A stretch of DNA of 64,000 nucleotides from Herbaspirillum sp. SJZ107 (GTDB lineage: Bacteria; Pseudomonadota; Gammaproteobacteria; Burkholderiales; Burkholderiaceae_D), in NCBI RefSeq assembly GCF_006715485.1, contig NZ_VFNH01000003.1, positions 248,001 to 312,000 on the forward strand. Reading direction: 5' to 3'. This document shows positions 51,064-59,425 of this stretch, in pieces. Under the pieces are notes generated by a model. It was not told where the DNA came from and made no database searches. It was given only the letters and a program-made list of their open reading frames with translations. The position numbers were made by a program, and so were the translations under genes. How positions within the stretch are numbered: the stretch's first letter is position 1; each line of letters begins with the position of its first letter.

Positions 51064-53134
51064 GGAAGATGTCAACTTTCGTTTCGAGACACTTACGAAG
51101 GGAAAGATCGTTTGCCCCCACTTCAAACCAACCACTAGGCTTCTGATAGAAATCCAGACCGCGACCAATCTTGATGACCCACCCATTGTCGAGCCGGATT
51201 TCACGGTCATGAATGTTTGGGTTTAGCTTCACGTCTAGCTCGACATCCAACTCCAAGAGACTCTGCTTGAGCTCGTCGAGCTTTTCGGCAATGTCAACCA
51301 ACTGGGTCTTGTCGTCGTATCCAGTGATCAGACTGATTTTCTTTACCGATCCTGCCTTCAAAATCGTTTCGCAGAAGCGAACGAAGTTCTGAATTTGATG
51401 TTGTAACCGGATGTACGGGTCTTCGATCACAACTGACTTCGCCCCGCGCAAGTAGGGGCCGAGGATGGACTCATAGCTGTATCCGGTATCGCCATAGAGG
51501 ATAGTGAAGTGCTGCTCCTTGAGCTCTAACGATGACAACGCAACCTCTGCAGCAGGCGTAGCAACAGGTGGCTGCGCGCTTGTAGGTTTCGCTGCAGGCG
51601 ACTCCAGCAGCGTTTCGGCTGCACCACTGAGTTGGCCATCCGCCCTATTCAGGCGACGACGAGCCGGCTCTTGCGTCGCAGACGCGTCCTTAGACTCGGG
51701 GCAAAAAACCACCACCTCTTCACCGCTGGCTTTGAAGTAGGAAAGATTAATCTTCGCAAATTCGTCATCCGGCTTGCGCTTGTTCATCTGCTCCTTGACC
51801 CGACGACGACACTCCGTTGCGTAGGCAACGTATTCCTCGAATTCCTCGTCCGAGGGCGGCCCATGTGGATGAAGTATCTTCAAGAAGGCGCAGACAGTCT
51901 TTTTAATGCCCTTTTCGTCACGCCCTTCGATATTCTGTCCAAGTCGAATGCGCTTATTAACCTCCTCATAGCGATTCGTGTGCTTGAACTGATAGTGGAA
52001 GGCCTCTGCCAAGTAATCGGTGATAAATCCGTAGTTATTGGTCAGGAACTCGCTACTATTCTTCGGCATTTCCCAGCCTGGAATATACGCTGCAAAGCGG
52101 TCCATGACTGCCAAGTCCAGCTCAGGCGGAAGCGGTTGGAAAAGGTCATGCTCGTTAGAGTTCACAACCTGCTGCACCGAGACATCAATATTCCCAACGA
52201 AGCTCAAACTTGCATCAGCAATGACTTCGGCTCCACGCGAAAAACGTCCGTTAGCCATGAAGTCTTTCATAATCTGGATGGTGTCTGGATCGCGCACCTT
52301 AATGCCGCCAACTTCGTCAAAGGCGACCGTGTCCCAAAAGCCGACCAACCCCACCTTGCGCCGCGCATTGTTGTAGAACAGCGTGGCCTTGGTCGCTTGA
52401 CCGCCCGAAATCAAAGTAGCGTAGGGAGAAAACTCACTGAAGAAGTAAGACTTACCAGTGCCGCGCGGCCCCAACTCGATGTAGTTGTAATTAGGCTCGA
52501 CCAGAGCGGCCAACCTGGCGATGAAATGCATTTGGACGCGCTTTGAGAGCTTGCTGGGCTCCAGACCCACTGAACGTAGAACCGCCGCAAGCCACTCATC
52601 ACGGGTGAAAGATGACCGGCCTTCTGTATAGCGACCAAAGTCGAAACGTGTTAATTGAATTGGGCGTAGGTCCTCGATAGAAAAAGCGTAATCGTCTTCG
52701 TCGATGTCGTTATGAGCTAATGTAACTTCTGCCCAGATGCCACCTTCGAGCAGCCTGTCGTTATCGCGATAGAACTTTTCCCCAATCGCGATGCGTTGTG
52801 AGTTGAAGTTCTCCAATGATGCCCAGTGGCGCTTCTCTTTCTCGACATACCGGACATGGACCTTGTCGATAAAGCGATGCTTGCCCTTGGTGGCCACTTT
52901 AGATTGAGCTGCATTAGCCTCGTCTGGCCTAACATAGTTTTCCTGCAGCGACGAAAGTACGGCCTCCATGCCGGCGTCCATCTCTGCCTGATCGTTGCTA
53001 GCGCAATACTTGGCGAGTAAAAACTCTAAGACGAACGTTGGAACGTTGGTACCTTTCTTGATCCGATGCAGCAAGTCCTTACGGAGAACCTTGCCGTCGA
53101 AAGCAGCGTTTAGCTTTTGGTCGAGTTCATCCAT
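51053..53134 (-). CDS. brxL: BrxL-type AAA+ protein with C-terminal MIT_C/PLD-like domain
   Basis: BREX AAA+ protein of 693 residues. An N-terminal region (1-200; MDELDQKLNAAFDGKVLRKD) leads to the ATPase with Walker A ELGPRGTGKSYFF (about 222-229) and Walker B VAFDEV (about 271-275). FMANGRFSRGAEVIADASLS and ELDLAVMDRFAAYIPGWEMP follow, all typical of BrxL. After a Pro/Ala/Ser linker (about 482-537), residues 541-692 resemble the phospholipase-D-like MIT_C domain: HFTILYGDTGYSYESILGPY, IEDPYIR, IHDREIRLDNGWVIKIGRGL. I see no Lon-protease Ser-Lys block. The gene starts 5 bases after pglZ. BrxL is needed for phage exclusion in type 1 BREX. Confidence 0.87.
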   Translation of the reverse strand: MDELDQKLNAAFDGKVLRKDLLHRIKKGTNVPTFVLEFLLAKYCASNDQAEMDAGMEAVLSSLQENYVRPDEANAAQSKVATKGKHRFIDKVHVRYVEKEKRHWASLENFNSQRIAIGEKFYRDNDRLLEGGIWAEVTLAHNDIDEDDYAFSIEDLRPIQLTRFDFGRYTEGRSSFTRDEWLAAVLRSVGLEPSKLSKRVQMHFIARLAALVEPNYNYIELGPRGTGKSYFFSEFSPYATLISGGQATKATLFYNNARRKVGLVGFWDTVAFDEVGGIKVRDPDTIQIMKDFMANGRFSRGAEVIADASLSFVGNIDVSVQQVVNSNEHDLFQPLPPELDLAVMDRFAAYIPGWEMPKNSSEFLTNNYGFITDYLAEAFHYQFKHTNRYEEVNKRIRLGQNIEGRDEKGIKKTVCAFLKILHPHGPPSDEEFEEYVAYATECRRRVKEQMNKRKPDDEFAKINLSYFKASGEEVVVFCPESKDASATQEPARRRLNRADGQLSGAAETLLESPAAKPTSAQPPVATPAAEVALSSLELKEQHFTILYGDTGYSYESILGPYLRGAKSVVIEDPYIRLQHQIQNFVRFCETILKAGSVKKISLITGYDDKTQLVDIAEKLDELKQSLLELDVELDVKLNPNIHDREIRLDNGWVIKIGRGLDFYQKPSGWFEVGANDLSLRKCLETKVDIFRAE

Positions 53135-53139
53135 ATAGT

Positions 53140-55668
53140 TTATTCCGTATAATCGGTTTCAAGCGCCAAATTGTTGTAGGCAGCCAAGGTTGTTGGGTTA
53201 AGCGCCTTGATCGAGAACTTACCCCGGAACTCATCATCCATCCTTAGGGCAATCTGCTTGCGCTGACCAGGCATCAGGGTCACGGTCCGCGTCGCTGGAT
53301 TTACGTCCCCACTTGGGCGCGGCTCACCCACCACATTACCTTTGCTATCCTGCGCTTCGAGCAGAATCTCCACGCTTGTGCCTTGGGAAAACATATCGTC
53401 GGCAACTAGTGTCACTTCGATGACTGGCAATCGTGTAGTTATTCGTTTGGCGCCATTTTTATAGCTCAACTCCACCACCACCTTGCGTATTTCCGCATTG
53501 GTGGCGGTATCCAAGCGTGCAACCAGCACAGGGACGACTGCCTCGGCCAAGGAGGCTCCGCCGTGGAAGTACAGATGCCCCGAGCGATAGGGTGCCATGC
53601 TGCGTGGTAAGGCCACTTGGTTGAAATTGCCGTGGATACCAACCTTCTCTGCACTAATGACCAAGTTATGGCTGTCTGCTGTGCCATCACCCAACATCAT
53701 GCGATCATGTGCCGTCACAGGCCATTTGCCCTGCGGCTTAACACACACATCTCCGGCCTCGGCTTGAGCATTGAGGAAGAAGCCGTGGTCGGTCACGATA
53801 ACTGCCTCCTTGAAGCCCATACCACGCAGCTTGTGTAGGGCGACTCGGATCAGCTTCAGCGTGCCAGGGATCAGCCCCAGGGTCGTTTCGGGATTGCTCT
53901 CAAGCTGGCTATCGATCTCTGTGGAGCGCAGCACCAGCAGGTCGACGGTCTCCGCAATTTTTGGTTTTCCGCGTACGAAATCGTTGAGCGGCATTTCCGT
54001 AAAGCGGTCTCCATAACGTTTGGTCAGGACGCTCATACGCTGCACGACGTTGCTGACAGTCGCCCCGTCGAGCTTCGGTACAAGTGAATCGTTCTCCAGC
54101 GACAGGGTCAACCCTGTGCGCGCGCCAGGTAGCAAGCTGGCCATACCCACCAGAGTGATGGTGGGCAGCTGCGCATACGCTGCTTGTAGCTCGACTGGCC
54201 CGTCTTCCGCCAGCAATTTTTCAAGAGCCACGCCCAACTCATACCGCAGGGCGTCCACCATGAGGTAAGCCACCTTACGGCCATTTTCTTTAAGGCGATC
54301 AGTCACAAGGCGATCAAAAGCGTCGGCATTCGCAAACCGCCCGGCCGGCGGCCATCCCCCGGACTCGACGTGTTTCATAAACACGCTCTGGACCTTTTCA
54401 ACCAAGCGTCGATAACGTGCGCGCGCTTGGCTGATCACATCGTGCATTAAACCGTGCTGGTCCAAGAAGTCACCTGCAGCCTGCTCGAACTCACGCTGCA
54501 AGCGGTCTGCTTCACGCAGGCTGCTCAGGTAGAAGTCAATTAAATCTGCTTGCGAGCGAGCGTGGTCTGGCAACTGCCGCTCAAAATCCTCGCAGGCTTC
54601 AACCAGACTCAGACTTGACCGCACCAACTCCCACTGAGCCTGACTTTCGCCCTTACCCAGCCACACGGAGCTCCTATGCCGGGTCAGCACCTGACGTGCG
54701 GCATCCGTTTCGCCGGTAACGATGGCCTTGATCGCCGTGCGCAGAAAAGTCCGCTCCTCAAAGGGGAACGTATCGCGTTCGCCGAGATCGTCAATTGCGC
54801 CGCACAGGTCGGTCAAATTGAGATTCGCTTCAATAGCTTCAGCCCGCTCAATATAAGCAGCAAGTGCCTTGGGATCGCTGCGCAGACGGTCACACACATC
54901 CTCAACGATAGGTCTGGCTTCCATCGGTGCGTGCGGCACACCCTTCAGGGTGTCTGGCAGCGCCACCGGTAAGTCAAAGACGAACTCACTAAACAGCACA
55001 TAACGCCATAGCTCATCTGCCAGCGCAGACCAAGCAGTACTGCGCGTTTTGACGCTAAGGCCTAAAGTGGCGCGCAGGAAGTCACGCGCCTCTTGGGCCC
55101 AGCCTTCTTGTCTGTTGAGAGCTTCGGTTTGGTTAGGAGTCGGTGCTAGAAGCGCGGCGAGAATTTCGCGTCCCGATTCCACATGCAGGGTTGCTCGCAA
55201 CTGGGGCCAGTTCACGCCTCCACCGATAGCGTCAATTACTGCGAAGGTTGGCCCAGAGGGAGATCCGGCGAACACTTGCCGAATCTCGGTAGCGTGATCC
55301 GGCCTGGCGCGCAAGCAAAGGCTCAGGTATTCGTCGCCATCGTCTTGTGGGAACACCGCGCCACATTCCCCGTACAGGGCAAACGGGTCAGCCTGCTTCT
55401 GCTCATCGGTTTCAGGCCGCTGGGTCGGTACATAGACCAACACTCCTTCGAGGAGAGCCTTAGGCTGCCCGACCTCGCGGAGTGCCAGCAGGGCTGCCTC
55501 GCGACTTTCTATGCTGCTTTCCGACGCGTCGATGACGCACACCTTGTCTGCCGCCAAGTCGAAGCATTGCTCACGGTAGCGCCTATCGGCGTCGTACACC
55601 ACTAAGCAGCCGGCTTGCTTCAGACGCGGCCGCAATACACTCTCTCGGATGAATTCTGCAATGCTCAT
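53140..55668 (-). CDS. pglZ: BREX alkaline-phosphatase-superfamily protein PglZ
   Basis: Core BREX/Pgl protein of 842 residues with an alkaline-phosphatase-like domain. The metal-site motifs are visible: VAYLMVDALRYELG (about 471-477), LPTITLVGMASLLPG, VIVTDHGFF (about 627-631) and YFHGGASLAEAVVPVLV (about 702). The N-terminal region (MSIAEFIRESVLRPRLKQAG, VVYDADRRYRE) is also PglZ-like. I place the start at the ATG in the ATGA overlap with the DUF262 stop, since GGAGG lies seven bases before it; an in-frame start 16 codons earlier lacks this. PglZ in BREX is essential for defence and host methylation. Confidence 0.93.
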   Translation of the reverse strand: MSIAEFIRESVLRPRLKQAGCLVVYDADRRYREQCFDLAADKVCVIDASESSIESREAALLALREVGQPKALLEGVLVYVPTQRPETDEQKQADPFALYGECGAVFPQDDGDEYLSLCLRARPDHATEIRQVFAGSPSGPTFAVIDAIGGGVNWPQLRATLHVESGREILAALLAPTPNQTEALNRQEGWAQEARDFLRATLGLSVKTRSTAWSALADELWRYVLFSEFVFDLPVALPDTLKGVPHAPMEARPIVEDVCDRLRSDPKALAAYIERAEAIEANLNLTDLCGAIDDLGERDTFPFEERTFLRTAIKAIVTGETDAARQVLTRHRSSVWLGKGESQAQWELVRSSLSLVEACEDFERQLPDHARSQADLIDFYLSSLREADRLQREFEQAAGDFLDQHGLMHDVISQARARYRRLVEKVQSVFMKHVESGGWPPAGRFANADAFDRLVTDRLKENGRKVAYLMVDALRYELGVALEKLLAEDGPVELQAAYAQLPTITLVGMASLLPGARTGLTLSLENDSLVPKLDGATVSNVVQRMSVLTKRYGDRFTEMPLNDFVRGKPKIAETVDLLVLRSTEIDSQLESNPETTLGLIPGTLKLIRVALHKLRGMGFKEAVIVTDHGFFLNAQAEAGDVCVKPQGKWPVTAHDRMMLGDGTADSHNLVISAEKVGIHGNFNQVALPRSMAPYRSGHLYFHGGASLAEAVVPVLVARLDTATNAEIRKVVVELSYKNGAKRITTRLPVIEVTLVADDMFSQGTSVEILLEAQDSKGNVVGEPRPSGDVNPATRTVTLMPGQRKQIALRMDDEFRGKFSIKALNPTTLAAYNNLALETDYTE

Positions 55669-57527
55669 ACTACTGCCTCCGCATTTGCTGTGCTTTTGAT
55701 CTGGTGCGTTTGCCACAACGTTTCGAGTGTCGGGTTATTTCCATCAGTAAGCGATGTCATCGCCCTAACTACCAAGTTAGCTCGATCCCGCAAGAATTCG
55801 TTGAAATTAGTCGCCAGCTTCTGCTTGAACGCTGCACCTTCCACGCCTGCATAGTGTGCTTTCGAAAGTAGATCGAACGAAATAAGATGAGACTTCAATC
55901 TCTCCCGCACGACACTCTCATCGGCCCAGTCGATACGTTCCTGCAGATACTCTAGCGGATCTTTTCGCCCCAGCATTCGATTGGTCTTCCATGTGATCAA
56001 GGCACAGTTCAGTGCCAAGTAGCTAGGTATTTCAGCCTCTGCAAGCAGGGCGTCTGGAAACACATGGTGGTACTCACGGTTCTGAATACTGTCGTAGGTT
56101 GCCGACTTGTGGTCTGCAAAGTCGATTGCACCAAAGTACGTGGTCACCGCCAAAATTGCACGTGCCTCAATCCCAGCCCCCTTTGGCCATCCAGCTGCCA
56201 TCAACGAATCGACATCCGCCAGCGGGTATTCCAAACGATTAAGCACAGGCACCGTGGGCAGATCCGCATCGGTAAACACTGGGTTCCTCAACAGCGCCTT
56301 GAGTGCTTTAAAGTCAGAAAATGCCCTTGATGCCGCTGTATTTTCGTACCGGTCGGTGAAGAATGCGGACCACAGGTAGCGACGAAGCAGCTTTTCTGCT
56401 TTGGCTAGAAAGTCGCCGTCTTCCGGGATCAGCTCGTACGCTGCAGCTATCACAGCGAGTACGGCATTAGTCGGTAGTCGAGCTTGATCAAATACACCCT
56501 GGCTCTCTAAAAGCGACGCCATACGTTCAACGCCACGCTCGAGCTTTGGCCAATTGACCAGAAGCTGTTTTTTATCCATCTCGATCATGCCCCTCGTATT
56601 GGGCAGCTTTTCCTGCAGCAGTGCCGACGTGGACAGGATGAGGTCAGATACATCGCCGTAGCGCCCAGCTTTCGGGCATTTATCGGTTAGACTGGCTTCG
56701 AGCGCGTGAAGGGACTTCTCAGCCACGCTTTCTACTTCCGCCACGATGATGTCATAGAGTGACAATGGCTTGCTGTTGGTGTTCATGTTGATGAAGACCT
56801 GCAAAGCTACATCCTTGCTGGTATTAGCCGGGAGCGATAAGTATGGTAGGTTGAAATGGGTTACGCGTTCGCGTAGCACCGTGATCTCAGCCTTTATCGT
56901 GGCACGCATCTCCATGTATGCCCTGTATTTGGCGAGCGCTTGCGGATCATGATCAGTGGGCTCCAGCGACTTGGTTGCGTCACTCAACCAAAAATCGATC
57001 TGCGCCGAAAGATCGCCGGGTTTCAATAGCGATACCGGGATCAATCCCCGCTCGAGGCACTTCGCCGGTTCTTCAGCCCAGCGGGGCATACGTAGCTCGT
57101 GGTTGTTAACCCAGCGGGGGATGCAACGGATTTCCACTTCGGCACCAGACTTGCTCTCGCTCCGATCAAATTGCGGCAAATAGACAAAGAATGTTTCCCA
57201 TTCGTAGTTGTTTTGCATCGAGCGCCAAAACGCTGTCAATCGTTGCTGACCATCGAGCAAATGTTGTGTCACTGTGCCTGCGAACACGGGTTCAGCAGTG
57301 GAGATATAGCGGGACTCGAATTTCTCCTGTCCAGCCACCTCCAGCGCCAACGTTACGCCTACCGGGAGGTTATTGATAATAGTGTTCAGGAAGCTACTAA
57401 TTCGTCCCCGATCCCACGCCTCGAAGCGCTGAAAACGCGGGAGCTTAACCATGCCCTGTTGGATATGTTGGAACCAGACGCCCAGGGTTCTGTCCTGCGC
57501 CTTGCTCGACTGCTGCATGATGCTCAT
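55665..57527 (-). CDS. DUF262-DUF1524/HNH nuclease (GmrSD/BrxU-like)
   Basis: Likely modification-dependent or phage-targeting nuclease of 620 residues. The N-terminal DUF262 domain has the nucleotide-using motif HLLDGQQRLTAF (about 92-97). The C-terminal part has the HNH-type motif YHHVFPDALL (about 486-495) followed by ALNCALITWKTNRMLGRKDP, the usual DUF1524 arrangement. BrxU, a GmrSD-type type IV enzyme inside a BREX island, is the closest concept I know, but identity is not proven. It overlaps the methyltransferase C-half and pglZ by ATGA on both sides. Confidence 0.87.
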   Translation of the reverse strand: MSIMQQSSKAQDRTLGVWFQHIQQGMVKLPRFQRFEAWDRGRISSFLNTIINNLPVGVTLALEVAGQEKFESRYISTAEPVFAGTVTQHLLDGQQRLTAFWRSMQNNYEWETFFVYLPQFDRSESKSGAEVEIRCIPRWVNNHELRMPRWAEEPAKCLERGLIPVSLLKPGDLSAQIDFWLSDATKSLEPTDHDPQALAKYRAYMEMRATIKAEITVLRERVTHFNLPYLSLPANTSKDVALQVFINMNTNSKPLSLYDIIVAEVESVAEKSLHALEASLTDKCPKAGRYGDVSDLILSTSALLQEKLPNTRGMIEMDKKQLLVNWPKLERGVERMASLLESQGVFDQARLPTNAVLAVIAAAYELIPEDGDFLAKAEKLLRRYLWSAFFTDRYENTAASRAFSDFKALKALLRNPVFTDADLPTVPVLNRLEYPLADVDSLMAAGWPKGAGIEARAILAVTTYFGAIDFADHKSATYDSIQNREYHHVFPDALLAEAEIPSYLALNCALITWKTNRMLGRKDPLEYLQERIDWADESVVRERLKSHLISFDLLSKAHYAGVEGAAFKQKLATNFNEFLRDRANLVVRAMTSLTDGNNPTLETLWQTHQIKSTANAEAVV

Positions 57528-59425
57528 TCACCGCCCCCCGCTTTCTTCTTACCGCGCGCCTTCTTGGGTTGAACCTCCGGCTCGATGTACAACTCCTCCA
57601 GACCATGTGCGATAGCCAGTGACCTGTCAGTCTTACACTTCTCCCGCACGCTTTCCGGCCAGTAGTTCATGGCTAGGTGCGCCCAGTGGTAGTCGCCTTT
57701 TTCCAGCTTGGCCCATGTATCCTTGAGTACCTTCTGCCATGGCTTGTGGCGAAACAGCGGCCACAACGGTGCTGCACTAATCTGCACGCCATCGTCGTGA
57801 TTGGGCTTGTAGGTAGGCGCGAGCCTGAGCAGGGTGTCGCGCAGTTCGATCAACTCCAACTCGAAAGCTTGCAGAGTTTCGAACTGCTTCTCGTCATCTC
57901 GGGCGCGCCCCGATCCCTTATTGCGCAGCGTCGCTACATCGCCGCTGACCTGCTTAAGCTTGGGCTCGACGAAGTCGTTGATGGCGGTGTACAGCGTCTG
58001 GCTCGTAAGGCTGGGGTAGTAGATCCACAGCGTGTAGTTCCCGGACGTCGTGCTCAGCGGCCAGTAAATGGGCGCCTTACGGCGGCTCTTAGAATAGCGC
58101 TGTAGATGAAAAGCAAAGAAGTCCCGCTGCAGCCAGCGACGGACGTCGTCGGGAACAGTGACATCTACCCGGGCAAGAACTTCCTCAATCAAACGCACGA
58201 GGTCGCAAGGGTGTCCCTGATCATCCACCAGGATGCCAGAATGTGCAAGAAATGGGCTGGATTCATCCGGCAACATTCCAGGACTCTTTGCCGGCAGAGC
58301 AGAGAAGGGGTCTGGCTCCGGTGGAGCCTTGCGTTCTCCAGTAGCCAGACGCCAATCGAAGCGACCAAAAACCACGCCCCCAGCCCAAGAAAGCAGTGCA
58401 TCCGCCGGAGGTGCTTCAGCTTCGACGATCTCAGTTTCATCATCCTCTGCGTCGTCTGCAGGTGCTTGTTCTCCAGCACTTTGCCCCAATGCTGCATGAC
58501 GGTCCGCTTCAGTAAAGTCGTAGAGATCAAAGGCAATGTCATTAATTTCGCGTTGTATCTGGAGAAGTTCAGTCTCAATTGCCCGGCGATCATAAGTATC
58601 TGTACGCGAGCGCAGAACAATCGGCAGCAAGAAGGCGTGGGATGTCTCTTCAACAGTGTCGAGTGTTCTTTTTAGAGACCAAGCACGTCTTGCAAGCGAG
58701 GCTAATGTGTAACGTGTAGCGCTACTCAAAGCCGGAATAGGGGTTCTCTGCATGACTCCGACTTCATAAGAACCAAAGGCAACCTGGAGAGACACCAGTA
58801 ATGCGAATGAACTGCTGTTTAATACCGCTAACAATGCCAGCAATTCTTCAGGGTCATTTCTGTCTAGGAATGCAGCCGGCCCTTTATCGGCGAAAATACA
58901 TCTGGCTGGCATTGCACGCATGCTCAACCCTCCTTGGGTACGGCGCGGCCAAGTGAGGCCTGGGCGCATGTAGTACTGGGGATTCTTCGCAACAAACTCG
59001 GCGTTTCCATTAAGGTATGGGTAGCGCTGACAGATGCCCGCTTTTATTTCCGCCCCATTAGCCCCCCAATTAGTGAGCAAATAGACATCGGCATAAAAGC
59101 GAGAGAAAGCTCCGCCTTTGGCGAAAGCGACCCAGTGAGAGCTTTTTGACTCCCACCAGGCGCGAACAAATCGAAAGTCCTCAGCCGTTGTCAAACCTTG
59201 CCGTGCGGTTCGTTCAATGTCCTCTAATGGACGAAGTGTTACAAATACATTACGAACGGCGTCACTGACCCAATATGCAAATGGTTTACCGGGAACAGCG
59301 TCAAACGATTCTGCTGGAATATCAAAATGTCGAGGGTCTGGGTCGCCCTTACGCAGGCGCGAGCAGGCTGTTGCAAGTGCCCCAGCTTTATCCGCTTCCG
59401 TCAACAACCGCAAAAAATCAGTCAT
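57524..59425 (-). CDS. pglX: PglX-type methyltransferase, C-terminal (target recognition) half
   Basis: A 633-residue protein without its own catalytic motifs. It starts where a full-length PglX would continue after the methyltransferase core. It carries SKSSHWVAFAKGGAFSRFYA, the specificity-type region GVMQRTPIPALSSATRYTLA, an acidic linker (APADDAEDDETEIVEAEAPP) and the BREX PglX-like block SRRKAPIYWPLSTTSGNYTL. It ends in a Lys-rich tail (KKARGKKKAGGGE). Its ATG overlaps the stop of the N-terminal half (ATGA), so both halves are made in equal measure and probably assemble. No frameshift is required for either gene. Confidence 0.82.
   Translation of the reverse strand: MTDFLRLLTEADKAGALATACSRLRKGDPDPRHFDIPAESFDAVPGKPFAYWVSDAVRNVFVTLRPLEDIERTARQGLTTAEDFRFVRAWWESKSSHWVAFAKGGAFSRFYADVYLLTNWGANGAEIKAGICQRYPYLNGNAEFVAKNPQYYMRPGLTWPRRTQGGLSMRAMPARCIFADKGPAAFLDRNDPEELLALLAVLNSSSFALLVSLQVAFGSYEVGVMQRTPIPALSSATRYTLASLARRAWSLKRTLDTVEETSHAFLLPIVLRSRTDTYDRRAIETELLQIQREINDIAFDLYDFTEADRHAALGQSAGEQAPADDAEDDETEIVEAEAPPADALLSWAGGVVFGRFDWRLATGERKAPPEPDPFSALPAKSPGMLPDESSPFLAHSGILVDDQGHPCDLVRLIEEVLARVDVTVPDDVRRWLQRDFFAFHLQRYSKSRRKAPIYWPLSTTSGNYTLWIYYPSLTSQTLYTAINDFVEPKLKQVSGDVATLRNKGSGRARDDEKQFETLQAFELELIELRDTLLRLAPTYKPNHDDGVQISAAPLWPLFRHKPWQKVLKDTWAKLEKGDYHWAHLAMNYWPESVREKCKTDRSLAIAHGLEELYIEPEVQPKKARGKKKAGGGE

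Noticed and set aside
51632..52546. 304-codon plus-strand frame opposite brxL
   Set aside because: Overlaps the conserved ATPase in antisense and has no promoter, binding site or domain.
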